In this document: piece after piece, positions 1 through 9,833 of the stretch
Layout: every line of letters begins with the position of its first letter
Numbering within the stretch: the stretch's first letter is position 1
Source: Trypanosoma brucei gambiense DAL972
Taxonomy: Eukaryota > Euglenozoa > Kinetoplastea > Trypanosomatida > Trypanosomatidae
Direction: 5' to 3'
NCBI RefSeq assembly: GCF_000210295.1
Contig: NC_026743.1
Span: 3,658,001 to 3,722,000 of the forward strand
Length of the DNA: 64,000 nt
Notes under the pieces: generated by a model
What the model was told of the DNA's origin: nothing
Databases searched by the model: none
What the model saw: the letters and a program-made list of their open reading frames with translations, nothing else
Made by a program: the position numbers and the translations under genes

Positions 1-3000
1 ATAGCAGCAGAGGAAGATTTATTGTTCTGGATGTACCGGGGAAGCATTGAGCGTCATACCGCTTCCACCAAAATGAATGATCGCAGCAGCCGCAGTCACG
101 CCATCCTTTCCATTCACGTTGTACAAATGACACTTGATGAAAATAATAATACTAACCGCGTCAGTAGTAAGCTCAATCTGGTTGATCTTGCTGGATCGGA
201 GCGTATTGGCGCTAGTGGGGTGGAGGGTTTGCACTTCAAGGAATCCACGAAGATTAACTTGTCGCTCACGGCACTGGGTCGAGTCATTGATTGTCTAGCT
301 GATGCTTCAACGGGTAAACCGAGCGCATTCTGTCCGTACCGTGAATCCAACCTCACATGGCTACTGATGGATTCGTTGGGCGGAAACAGCAAGACATCGA
401 TGGTGGCTACCGTTTCCCCGTGCGTGGAGCACTACGAAGTGACATGTCAAACACTGCGTTATGCCTCTCGTGCGAAGCAGATCGTCAACGTTGCCGTCGT
501 GAATGAAGACCCACAGGTACGCCAGATCAAGAAGCTCACTGCCGAAGTGTCGAGACTAAAGCAGCTACTGAACAATCAGTCTATTTGTGACTATAGCAAT
601 GAAGAAGTTGAACGGTTGCGCCAGCGAGTGGTGCAACTTCAGCAGGAGGCGGTTGAACGTGACTTCATGTTGGAGACGTTTCGCGAAGAGTTGAACGACA
701 AAACTAGTTTGATGAATCACCATCGCAACGGAAGTGTCACCCTTTGCAAACACAACGCTAATGGTAAACAACACCAACAGGGGGGAGAGACGATGACCAA
801 GGATGAGGTTAACAGCCCACACCTGATGCGAAGGACGAAGGGAAAGGAGTCAACAGGGGGTGCAGCAACCGGTGATTATGGGGGAAAACAGAGTTCTCGG
901 TCAGTAAATCCGTATCTCAATGCCAGGACGTTACAGCAGCTGAAGTACCTTCGAATTGAGGCCGATCAAGACTACGGTACACTGATAGCTACGCTGGCGC
1001 GGTGTGCATTCGACGCTACAATGAATTACGAATGCACGTTGCAGAAAAACATCATGATGATAAACTCTCATAGTCATGCCTTGCGAGAAAACGTGCAAAA
1101 GATGGAGGCCAAGGAATGGTTGGTACTTGCTTCCATTGGAGATGGGCTTCTTTCCGAGTTCGCTAAGGCATGCGGAAAGCATGCGAGCACCCCAAGGCAC
1201 CACGAAACGGTGAAACCCAAGGGACTGAAGACCCCTGAAGTTGAAGTCCAGGATAAGGATAGGTATAAGGCACGAATGGAAATAAACAGGCTGCGAGAGC
1301 GGCTGTATGATGCCATGGTGGAAAACGATGGGCTCAAAGAGCGTTGTGAGGCGTTGGAAAAGGAAGCGCACAACTTCTCCAAAATGGAAAGAACTCTAAA
1401 GCAAAAGTTAGCTACTCTGCAGGCTGAACTAGATGGGGCCGGTCCTAAGGTGATTGCATGGGCAACAAACACCATGAAGGCGGAACCAGGGTTGACACCG
1501 AGAACTGCTGTGAATACCACCAGGGAAAATCACGACTGTCCCAAAGAGGGGCGGAGGATGTCACCTCTACTCCCCAGCGCGAGATGTGTCCAAGCACGCA
1601 AGGTAAAACACAGTCCCCGTCAAAAGGAGGTTGGAGCCACTCGTCGTGTTGCAGAAAAAAATGGGACCGAAGCGCAGCTTGAAAACAGTGTATGTTCCCT
1701 CTCTGTTCCAGTGTTGAACCTCCGTCAGATCAGCGCAGCAGCTTTTCTCAGGTCTGCGATTGACTCTCACCACGATGCGCTGCTTGATCTTCTGATGGAT
1801 AAGTTCCGCTTGGTCGGCAACCTGTACGAACAATATGCTAAGAGCTTTCTCGGAAAAAACCCTTTAACTGGGAGCAACGGAAAAAGCGAATGCCCTGAAA
1901 AAGAGCTGACGCTTGCAGAAGAACGATTGCCAAGCAAAAAAGTCCCAAAAAGGTCTGTGGAGGTGCAGAAAAAAAGTAAGGTCGCGAGTGATATGATTTC
2001 ATCCAGGGGGCGTGGTCGGGGCGGAGTTTTAACGGGAGATGATGCGCTATGCAGGGAGTCAACCGTTACCTTGCACAGTCCCAGGGGCGCAGAGAATGCT
2101 AAGGGGTTGCAACGACGCTGTCATCAAAAAGCGCAAGCTACGACAGTCCGAAAGACATCCAGAAGAACTCTTGGAAGCAGCAGCGATATTTTTTTACCTG
2201 ACTGCGAGGAAGAAGTCACCTTTTTGAAGGAACAGTTTACCAGGAGGGAATCTGAGATTAAAAAGGAGCATCAGTCGGTTGTCAGGGAGCTGCAAAACAA
2301 CTTAGCTGAGGCAGTGAAAAGAGCGGCCCAGGAATATAAACAACTCTTGGATCAATCTAGCAACGAAAAGAAGCAGTTGAACGAGCAACTTGCCAAGTAT
2401 GGATCAATTGCGGCTGCTGCTGAGAAGACTAAGGAAAGTGTCTCCGAACAAACGCGTTTGTTCAGGGAGCAATGTAGCGGACGAACTGCAATTGAGATCG
2501 AACAGATGGAGGTTTGGGCATCCACAGTGGCGAGCAGCGTAGCGAGTATTTACCGTCTACGAAAGGAACAGGAAAGTGTTGCTGCCGCAAAGGAACGGCA
2601 ACAACTTATTAATCAGGCGGCCTGCGACAAAGCGGAACTAACGTGCTCCCTTCGCCACAGAACTGAAGTGCTTTTGGAGTGGGTATCCGGGCGTGAAGTT
2701 CTCCTCTGCGAAGAAGAAAGGACTCGTGCCCACCTTGTTCTTCGTTTCCGCGAGCAGGGAATTGCGTCTGGATGTTGCGCGGAGCTTTCCACCATGCTTG
2801 TTGAGAGCCACAAGTTACTTACCGAACATTGTGTAGTTGAACACCAGGTGTTTATAGAAGGAGTTACGCCCATCTGCAATGCGTTCCTGGGCGCCAGTAA
2901 TGCCCTAGCAAAGGAAAAGAGCCATGTTATGCAGTTGCAAGGTCAGGTGCGCTCTGCAGTAATGGGTCAATGCCGACAACAGTTACTGCAATGCCGAGAG

Positions 3001-4194
3001 GATGAAATTAGTGCCAGGGAGGCGATTCTCGCGTCTCAAGATAGCGAAGCTGCAGTGATCAAAGACGCGTTAAGACGTATTGGTGGCGCTATAGTGATAA
3101 ACCAAAAGTTTGTGACGGATTTGCGAAATCGACTAAACACCGCGCAAACGGAGCAGCATCGACATCAACTACGGGGATGTTTGGAATATGAAGCTAACTC
3201 CCGCAACACTATCCTTGCAGCACAAAAGGACGGAGTCGCAACAATCAGATTTGCGTTTGAGCAGGCCCATCTTGCTTTGGAGCAGAAACAATACCAGACG
3301 ACGCGATTGAATGCTGAGCTGGACTGCTCCAAGAATAATAACCATCTTCAAGGGGTGCGTGTGTGCTTGGACAGTGAGACCGACGCTCGGGACCATCTTG
3401 TTGCGTATCAACAGGGTGAATGGCAGGTACTTGAGTCGTGTTTTAACACGGGTCGCAAGATGTTGATGGATAATGCGAGGTATTTATGTGGGTTATTGGA
3501 TACGGCCAATACTTCTCTCGCAGCCGCTGTTGTGCGTGCGCCAAAATCTGCATTGGGAGCTGTTTTTCTCTTTGAGCAACATGAGCGGTTCGTTTTGGAG
3601 GAACTGAACGCACATACCACTTGTCTACAAGACGCACATCGCGAGTTATCCGTTTTGTTATCAACCAGTCAAGTACAACGTGAGTGTGACGTCACACTCA
3701 CGGCACTTGAAAACTACTACTCGGAGGAGCTTGCACGCACAGAGAAGGAAAACAAGGAGCTGAAGGCGAATATACAAATATTGCGTGAGAACCTCGACTT
3801 TCAAGCCAGCTTGGACCAACTCCAGGCTGAAATCGAAGGAGACGGACCAGCTGGGCTGGGTTCGGGTGGAGGATCTGAGGGCGACCCACTTTCCCTCACG
3901 CAGCACCGTGAGGGTTTGGGCATTAGCGGCCTCATCTCTAACTTTTTCACTCGGGTTGGATATGTTCGAAAGGATGGATTGCCACGCGACTTTTCTCCCA
4001 GGATGATGATGTCGCACGCAAGCAGTGAAGAGGATTTTGGTGTCATGAGTGATGCTGCTGCACGGTTTGGTTACACTCCTGTGAAAGATGGTAGGAACAG
4101 GAGGAACAGCATGCAATCCATAGTAGGAAGCGCTCTTTTCCCCCCAAATCATGACAGCACGCCACTGCGCGATGATGATGCGAGCATCCAGTAG
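1..4194 (+). CDS. Kinesin (kinesin-3-like motor), 5' end cut by window
   Basis: The reading frame is open from base 1, so the start codon and the first half of the motor, including the P-loop, lie upstream of the window. What remains of the motor is well conserved: switch I NDRSSRSHAI (about 76-105), switch II DLAGSE (about 184-201) and the YRESNLTWLLMDSLGGNSKT helix (337-396). The neck region VVNEDPQVRQIKKLTAEV resembles kinesin-3/KIF1-type motors. This is a microtubule-dependent ATPase. After about base 500 the protein is a roughly 1200-residue tail rich in charged heptads (coiled coil), with a 62-residue tandem repeat at 2992-3561 and a polar, Gly/Ser-rich C-terminus. No FHA or PH domain is obvious to me. 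The cargo cannot be read from sequence. The subfamily call is tentative; the kinesin call is secure. Confidence 0.95.
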   Translation: MAAEEDLLFWMYRGSIERHTASTKMNDRSSRSHAILSIHVVQMTLDENNNTNRVSSKLNLVDLAGSERIGASGVEGLHFKESTKINLSLTALGRVIDCLADASTGKPSAFCPYRESNLTWLLMDSLGGNSKTSMVATVSPCVEHYEVTCQTLRYASRAKQIVNVAVVNEDPQVRQIKKLTAEVSRLKQLLNNQSICDYSNEEVERLRQRVVQLQQEAVERDFMLETFREELNDKTSLMNHHRNGSVTLCKHNANGKQHQQGGETMTKDEVNSPHLMRRTKGKESTGGAATGDYGGKQSSRSVNPYLNARTLQQLKYLRIEADQDYGTLIATLARCAFDATMNYECTLQKNIMMINSHSHALRENVQKMEAKEWLVLASIGDGLLSEFAKACGKHASTPRHHETVKPKGLKTPEVEVQDKDRYKARMEINRLRERLYDAMVENDGLKERCEALEKEAHNFSKMERTLKQKLATLQAELDGAGPKVIAWATNTMKAEPGLTPRTAVNTTRENHDCPKEGRRMSPLLPSARCVQARKVKHSPRQKEVGATRRVAEKNGTEAQLENSVCSLSVPVLNLRQISAAAFLRSAIDSHHDALLDLLMDKFRLVGNLYEQYAKSFLGKNPLTGSNGKSECPEKELTLAEERLPSKKVPKRSVEVQKKSKVASDMISSRGRGRGGVLTGDDALCRESTVTLHSPRGAENAKGLQRRCHQKAQATTVRKTSRRTLGSSSDIFLPDCEEEVTFLKEQFTRRESEIKKEHQSVVRELQNNLAEAVKRAAQEYKQLLDQSSNEKKQLNEQLAKYGSIAAAAEKTKESVSEQTRLFREQCSGRTAIEIEQMEVWASTVASSVASIYRLRKEQESVAAAKERQQLINQAACDKAELTCSLRHRTEVLLEWVSGREVLLCEEERTRAHLVLRFREQGIASGCCAELSTMLVESHKLLTEHCVVEHQVFIEGVTPICNAFLGASNALAKEKSHVMQLQGQVRSAVMGQCRQQLLQCREDEISAREAILASQDSEAAVIKDALRRIGGAIVINQKFVTDLRNRLNTAQTEQHRHQLRGCLEYEANSRNTILAAQKDGVATIRFAFEQAHLALEQKQYQTTRLNAELDCSKNNNHLQGVRVCLDSETDARDHLVAYQQGEWQVLESCFNTGRKMLMDNARYLCGLLDTANTSLAAAVVRAPKSALGAVFLFEQHERFVLEELNAHTTCLQDAHRELSVLLSTSQVQRECDVTLTALENYYSEELARTEKENKELKANIQILRENLDFQASLDQLQAEIEGDGPAGLGSGGGSEGDPLSLTQHREGLGISGLISNFFTRVGYVRKDGLPRDFSPRMMMSHASSEEDFGVMSDAAARFGYTPVKDGRNRRNSMQSIVGSALFPPNHDSTPLRDDDASIQ
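2992..3561 (+). repeat. 62-residue tandem protein repeat in kinesin tail
   Basis: Three consecutive units share the pattern C-x3-E-x3-R-x2-[IL]-x-A-x-Q. The Cys codons are at 2992, 3178 and 3364, exactly 186 bases (62 codons) apart. A fourth, weaker copy begins near 3562, where Cys is replaced but Glu (+4) and Arg (+8) are kept. The units differ widely at DNA level, so this is an old duplication. They probably form regularly spaced helices. Confidence 0.7.
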
Positions 4195-5537
4195 TCTCGG
4201 GGGAAATGCTTGATAAGAGTTTTATCAATCTCCTGGAAGTAATGACAGGACGATGGATTAAGAAACAAGTTAGTGGGGAGTAAGTGACAAAAATTGTCGG
4301 GAGTCGTATCATTGTACTACGTTAATATCGCAGCATGAATTGTAATAAGAAGTAAAACTCTCTAACGTTTTTTGTTTGTTGTACAATATTTCAAATGTTT
4401 TAATGTATTTTTCTTACCGAGGAGGAACAAAGTAACAACAGACAGACCTCCACATATCCATTGGACTCAGTCAATGTCATACACGCTAGTGAAAAGGGTG
4501 AAGTAGAGGTGAAATTATGCGGGTGTAGCCTAAAGGGCGCAACAATGTCCTGTTCTGGCGCCGGTTCACCGTGTTTTTGCTTCCCTCGTTACTGTCTCGT
4601 TTGTTTGGTTGTTTACTGTATTCTGTAATTTTCGTTTCCCTTTTACACTTTTGTACTCATCGGTTTCTTTCTTTTTCGTGGGGGGGAGAGGGAAGGAGGA
4701 AGGGGTCGGTTTCTCGCACTAGTTTTACTGTCACACTGTAGAATGATCGACTGTATATATCTATATATTTGTATTTATTTTTATATACCTACTTTTGACA
4801 GAGCTTTTTCATGTAACTGATTGTGAGTGGTGCGGGGTGGTTGCTGGTGTGGTGTAGCACTGTTGGCGAAGGAAGAGAAAAAGAAGTTTAAGAAGTACGT
4901 GGCGTGACCAAATGCGTTCAGTTTGGTTTTCAATCATCCTATTTAGTTATGGTTGTTGGTTAGTAAGCCGGTTGATACCGCTCATGACACACCCTTTAGC
5001 ACCGTGTATCCTGTACAAATTCACTCTAGTTGTCGCCCACATCTTTATCTTGTTTCCCTTTTCTAATGCAATAAGGGGATGTGCACAGCTGAGGTCCGTG
5101 ATTGGTGTTTCGTTTTTGTGCGTGGGTGCAGGCGCGGGCGTCAAGCAATGAACTTTCTTTTGATTAAATTAACATGCAAAACGAAGCGAGGAAAAGTTTG
5201 TCTGCTCTCTGTCATCTCTTCTTGTCCTAAGGGTGGTTGTCTCCTTCAAGCATTGTCTGGCGCACGCTGAAATGGGTGTCGGGCGGTGCATGAAGTTCTT
5301 TCTTATTCATCAATCCCTCCACTTTACTACTTTTTAAAACTCTCTCCTTCCCTTTCCTCATCTGTATCTTATTTTGGGGGCGGGGTCACTGTGAACCATT
5401 TACGCTACCAATAAGTTTGTTATCCATCATTATATTAAAAGTAAAATACTAAATATCAATAAAGCCACCCAAAGCCACAAAGGATCTTCTTTAAGACACA
5501 CAAAGACAGGCACCAGAACAAAACTACCAACACGACA
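4195..5537 (+). other. Intergenic region, kinesin to malate dehydrogenase
   Basis: I see no convincing gene. The stretch contains a G run near 4681, AT-rich TATATA-like sequence around 4752-4795 and a pyrimidine-rich tract around 5301-5365 that may serve trans-splicing of the downstream malate dehydrogenase mRNA. A 79-codon open frame at 4912-5151 has no recognisable features and is not called. Confidence 0.6.
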
Positions 5538-6509
5538 ATGGTCAGCGTTGCCGTAATTGGAGCCGCCGGTGGTATTGGCCAGTCTCTATCGCTACTTCTT
5601 CTTCGCCAACTGCCGTACGGGAGCACGCTCTCGCTGTACGACGTGGCGGGTGCCCCCGGAGTGGCCGCCGATCTCTCACATGTTGACCGCGCCGGCGTCA
5701 CCGTCAAATATGCTGCTGGAAAGCTCCCCCCAGTGAAGCGTGATTCCGCCCTCGCCGAACTTGCGCGCGGTGTTGATGTTTTTGTCATTGTCGCCGGTGT
5801 GCCCCGTAAGCCCGGTATGTCTCGTGACGACCTCTTCAACGTGAACGCCGGCATCATTATGGATCTTGTTCTCACATGTGGTTCCTCATCGCCGCAGGCA
5901 TGTTTCTGCGTCGTGACGAACCCCGTAAACAGCACCGTGCCGATTGCTGCTGAGGCCTTAAAGAAGCTTGGCATCTACAACAAGAACAAACTCCTGGGCG
6001 TAACTCTGCTGGATGGGCTCCGTGCTACCCGTTTCATCAACAACGCTCGCCACCCTCTTGCCGTCGCCTCCGTCCCCGTTGTTGGTGGCCATAGCGACGT
6101 AACGATTGTCCCACTGTTCTCTCAACTTCCTGGTCCACTCCCTGAGGAGGGGGAACTGACACAGATCCGCAAGCGTGTGCAGGTGGCGGGTACGGAGGTG
6201 GTGAAGGCAAAGGCAGGCCGCGGAAGTGCCACCTTGTCGATGGCTGAGGCAGGTGCCCGCTTCGCGATGTTTGTTGTGAACGCCATCACAGGCCAGTCTT
6301 CCCCGATGGTTTATGCGTATGTGGATACAGATGGCACTCAGAATTGCTCGTTCCTCGCAATACCGGTGGTTCTTGGCAAGAATGGCATTGAAAAGCGCCT
6401 ACCGATAGGTCCCATGAATGCTGTGGAGAAGGAAATGCTTAAGCAATCCATCTCCGTTGTGAAGGCGAACATTGAGAAGGGAATGAATTTCGCGCGCTCA
6501 AAGTTGTAA
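5538..6509 (+). CDS. gMDH: Glycosomal malate dehydrogenase (EC 1.1.1.37)
   Basis: The 323-residue protein has the full length of an NAD-dependent malate dehydrogenase, which interconverts malate and oxaloacetate. The dinucleotide-binding loop GAAGGIG is at residues 8-14, with the NAD-selecting Asp35 at the end of the second strand. The mobile loop with substrate arginines (VPRKPGMSR, Arg90 and Arg96), VTNPVN at about 127-131, LDGLRATRF with Arg162, and the catalytic GGHSD with His185 are all present. The protein ends in Ser-Lys-Leu, a type 1 peroxisomal targeting signal, so it should be imported into glycosomes, where the enzyme helps reoxidise NADH from glycolysis. The ATG at 5538 directly precedes the Rossmann strand, as in other MDHs. 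Codon choice is richer in C and G at third positions than in several neighbours, consistent with high expression (inference). Confidence 0.97.
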   Translation: MVSVAVIGAAGGIGQSLSLLLLRQLPYGSTLSLYDVAGAPGVAADLSHVDRAGVTVKYAAGKLPPVKRDSALAELARGVDVFVIVAGVPRKPGMSRDDLFNVNAGIIMDLVLTCGSSSPQACFCVVTNPVNSTVPIAAEALKKLGIYNKNKLLGVTLLDGLRATRFINNARHPLAVASVPVVGGHSDVTIVPLFSQLPGPLPEEGELTQIRKRVQVAGTEVVKAKAGRGSATLSMAEAGARFAMFVVNAITGQSSPMVYAYVDTDGTQNCSFLAIPVVLGKNGIEKRLPIGPMNAVEKEMLKQSISVVKANIEKGMNFARSKL

Positions 6510-8115
6510 GCCCTCTTCAAAGGCAACTCTCCCCTATCCTCAATGTTTCTCTACCACCTTCTTTTTACCCTTTTCCAACTGGTTTGATCCGTAACCGGTC
6601 GTAAGGAAGAGGTTTGAACGTACATATATGCGCACAGCCGGAGCAAACAAAAGGATGAGAAGAAGTTTGGAAGGTGTGATGGTAGAGACTGAAAAGGAGC
6701 AGGAAAACGAAGACAAAACAATAAGAAAGTTGAGCAAGGAAATCTGTTTTAGGTCGCGATATTTATCGACTGGAGAGGTACTCTGTTTTAAACGTGGACT
6801 TCAGTTATCTTAATTGATGTTTACTATCACTAACCAATTTTATGCAATGATGAGGAGAAATTCAAAGAAAATAAAATAGGTGAATGAAAAAGAAAGGTGG
6901 AAGGGGGCATACATGCGGAAGGTCGAGGGAGAAGAAAAAGGAAAATATGAGAACTATATGATCTGAAACGGAAGGCTTCTTCACCACACATATAATTTAC
7001 CGTGTATACCCTTATCGGTTTCCCTTTCGGTCTCATCGCACGCTGAAGGAGAGTGTGAAGGAAAAAGAACTGGGATTGATAGTGAGGTTCCACTATAAAG
7101 GGAAAGGGCAAAATAATAACAATTATTATCATTATTCAAGAGGGGAAAGGGAAGAAAAATGAAAGAAACATTTTGGTAACTCTTTCCTATCACATTTCTT
7201 GTTTTGTCGTTTCACTCCACCGTCATCCCACTCCCCACTGGTATCGGGATCGATCCCACATGAACCGAATGAGTCACTGAATATAGTTGTTTACGTGTAT
7301 GTGCAAAAGTGCATTTGGGATTCCCACCGGCAAAAATGTAAACGACCGTAGACAACTATATTCGCAAGCGCACAAAAATAAATCTATTTATCTATATATA
7401 TATATGTGCTGCAAGTATATGTGACAGGACACGTGTCGAATACTAACGTGGATCGTCTTATCGTCATGAATGATGCTATTGTCTTTTTTTTATTTCAGTT
7501 TTCAGATTTTTATTTTTGAGTTTTGTTACTATAACTACCATTATTGGTGCTGCTGTTTTCTTTTTTCCTCTTTTTTTTTTTCGTATTTGCCCAAATTGCC
7601 CCTTCTATGTCGATTGAAGTGCTGCTTTGTGGTCGGGGTAGCAGTAGCAGCGGGTTCGGCAACCGCAATTTTGTGATTGCGGCTGACATGGACGGGGGAA
7701 ACAAAAGAAGAGGGGCAAAACAAGAGAAAAAAGATTATGCGTGCGAGCGAACGGTTCACATTTTCCAATTTTTTTATTTATTTTCTGTTACTTTTAAATC
7801 TCGGTTTTTGTGTGCCTCTGTTTGCGCTAAGTTGCGCCCCCTCCCTCAACACATGTATCCACGGGTGCAGACGGTTACACTCACTTGAAGCCCGTGTGGT
7901 CATCATCTCTACCTTTTTCCTGCTTTCATTCTTTTATTGTTTTTCGTGTGAGACCTCACACAATATCCCTCGACACCGGTTTTCGCTCCGGCCTCTGGTG
8001 TTGTTCACATAGAGGCAAAACGGTGGGAAAGCCTAAAAGACGTGTGCTCGGAAAGGAAGGGAATAGCTGAACGGTTTAACGGAAAGAGTGAGCCATTGCT
8101 GCATGTTGAGAGTCA
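6510..8115 (+). other. Intergenic region, malate dehydrogenase to NDUFAF5-like
   Basis: This 1.6-kb stretch has no convincing gene. About 6630-7160 is purine-rich on the + strand, a short TATATATATA block lies near 7390-7404, and strongly pyrimidine-rich runs lie at about 7480-7600 and 7905-7945. The latter is followed by AG at 7951-7952 and is a candidate splice acceptor for the next gene. Open frames here are low-complexity translations of these tracts. Confidence 0.6.
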
Positions 8116-9288
8116 ATGCCATCTCCAATTGTGCTCACTCGCTCGGCACCGGCGCGGGCTCTCACCATCAAAATGTTTGATCGGCAGCTGAAAGGTCTAC
8201 AGCGGTGTCTGGTAGATGCCCCATCGTGCGATTTGCACAAGTTATGTGCGGATCAAATGCTCGACCGGCGCGGTTTCGTCAAGCGTGATACGCCTGTGGT
8301 TCTTGAAGTTGGGGCCCACACGGGTTGGTTCTTCCGACACATGTTAGAGAAGCAGCAACTCTTTGGTCTTAAACAGTACATTCAGACGGATGTTTGCGAG
8401 GAGAGACTCAACCGCAACTACGAAGAGATTAAGCACTTGATACCCCCAGACGTGGAGTTTGTGCAAATTTGCTGTGATGAGGAGGAGCCGAGTCCGTTTG
8501 GCATTCCAGAGCGGACGGTAGATATGGTGGTATCATGCCTCTCCATGCATTGGGTTAACGACCTCGAGACGGCAATGGTGAATATTAGGAAAGTCCTCAA
8601 GAAAGACGGCTTTTTGATGCATTCCATGTTCGGTGGCAATACGCTGTATGAACTGCGTGGTTGCTTTTCCATGGCTCAAACAGAAATCCTTGGCGGCGTG
8701 TCGTCGCACATCTCGCCGATGATTGATGGAGCGGGGCTCTCCACTCTGGTGCTGCAAGCAGGATTTAATCTCCCCAGCATTGATGTAGACCGCCACCTGC
8801 TTCTCTACAAAACACCATTCCATTTGATGGAGCACCTGTCGAGTATGGGCGAAAGTGCGTGCCATTATATGCGGCGGCCACTCAGCCGCGATGTCCTGCT
8901 CGCAGCCTGTGCCGTGTACGATGTTATGTACAAGAAAAATGAACTAATCCCGGCAACCTTTGAGGTCTTTCACACGATCGCATGGAGTCCAAGTCCGACA
9001 CAGGCGAAGCCACTGGAGCGGGGAAGCGGCCAAGTGCCGTTAGCCACGTGGAATTCAAAGAATAAGAAGCGCTTACAGGATGTGCTGGATGAGTTCGCCC
9101 AGAACCCCGATGATGAAAAGTTGCAGGCGAAAGCGGAAGAGTTGTTTCAGCAGCTGCGCGAGGAGAGCGCGGCCATGCTTGAGAAGAAGGGTTTGGATGT
9201 CCGAGGTCTCGATGGTAACCGTGATGAGGAGGCGCGAGAGCTGGAAAAGCAGAAACCGGATCCTCCCTTCCAGAAAAAGGAGAGTTAG
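8116..9288 (+). CDS. NDUFAF5: NDUFAF5-like methyltransferase-fold complex I assembly factor
   Basis: The 390-residue protein follows the NDUFAF5/BioC-like family from end to end. It has the family N-terminal motif FDRQLKGLQR at 21-30, then a class I SAM-fold motif I VVLEVGAHTG at 61-70. SMHWVNDL at 143-150 corresponds to the family SLHWVNDL, and FGGNTLYELR at 172-181 and GGVSSHISP at 193-201 are further family blocks. In animals NDUFAF5 hydroxylates an arginine of the complex I subunit NDUFS7 during assembly in mitochondria; the same role here is inferred. Motif I carries AHTG rather than the usual GCGxG, which is atypical but keeps small residues. The first residues (PIVLTRSAPARALTIK) are basic and hydroxylated, compatible with a mitochondrial presequence. 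The last 50 residues are charged, helical and lysine/glutamate-rich and are probably a lineage-specific extension. Confidence 0.86.
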   Translation: MPSPIVLTRSAPARALTIKMFDRQLKGLQRCLVDAPSCDLHKLCADQMLDRRGFVKRDTPVVLEVGAHTGWFFRHMLEKQQLFGLKQYIQTDVCEERLNRNYEEIKHLIPPDVEFVQICCDEEEPSPFGIPERTVDMVVSCLSMHWVNDLETAMVNIRKVLKKDGFLMHSMFGGNTLYELRGCFSMAQTEILGGVSSHISPMIDGAGLSTLVLQAGFNLPSIDVDRHLLLYKTPFHLMEHLSSMGESACHYMRRPLSRDVLLAACAVYDVMYKKNELIPATFEVFHTIAWSPSPTQAKPLERGSGQVPLATWNSKNKKRLQDVLDEFAQNPDDEKLQAKAEELFQQLREESAAMLEKKGLDVRGLDGNRDEEARELEKQKPDPPFQKKES

Positions 9289-9833
9289 CGATTTTTTTTT
9301 TTTTTTTGCGGGGGAAAGAAGGGATGGAGTACTCGGTTCTTGTCATAGCATGGCGCGATGGTAATTGATGTGAAGCGAGTTGTGTGTCGCTTCCCCCCCC
9401 CCTTCACACACACCCCGCTCCCTCGCCCTCAATTAAAGGAAACGGGGAGGGGGGGCTTCCCTGCAGGGGAAACTTATCGAGTGTGTAGAACAAATCAACA
9501 GTTTGTGGCACGGCAAGGTTTGCCGTTATGTCGGGCACTATCGTCGCAAAAGTAGTGAACAATGCAGTTGTTTCTTCACGTTCACATTTTCCTGGCTGCG
9601 TTGCAGGTTCGTTTGTACTCATCCTGTTTACTGGATGTACTCTTCAATCCCCTTCTTTGCACGACTGTATGTAATATATACATACATATATTTTAAAGAA
9701 AAGGACAAGTTAAGCCCTCTTGTGGAGGGAAAGGCAAGATAATCATTTGAATAAGGGGAAATTGGATATTGGTGCCATCTCGCAATCGGCGCTGACCTAT
9801 CAGGAAACTCCTTTGCTGTAGTGCTGGCTACCT
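9289..9833 (+). other. Intergenic region with T16 and C runs
   Basis: No gene is seen. A run of 16 T at 9292-9307 follows the stop codon at once, a C-rich run lies at about 9391-9401 and a G-rich run near 9445-9453. The pyrimidine tract at 9571-9600 with AG at 9605-9606 is the likely trans-splice acceptor of the ankyrin gene. Confidence 0.6.
9571..9606 (+). promoter_or_regulatory. Putative trans-splice acceptor for ankyrin gene
   Basis: A pyrimidine-rich run (9571-9593) is followed by the first AG of the region at 9605-9606, in the sequence context TTGCAG. It lies about 230 bases before the ATG at 9834. This is the expected acceptor architecture for spliced-leader addition. Confidence 0.5.

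Noticed and set aside
3661..4152. 163-codon minus-strand frame inside the kinesin 3' part
   Set aside because: It is a shadow of the well-supported + strand coding sequence; no motif, and the window shows no other minus-strand gene.
4912..5151. 79-codon hydrophobic frame between kinesin and malate dehydrogenase
   Set aside because: No recognisable motif, and the region has intergenic base composition.
9292..9307. T16 run as a transcription terminator
   Set aside because: T runs are scattered throughout the intergenic DNA here and the genes are co-oriented; pol II genes of trypanosomes do not use such terminators.
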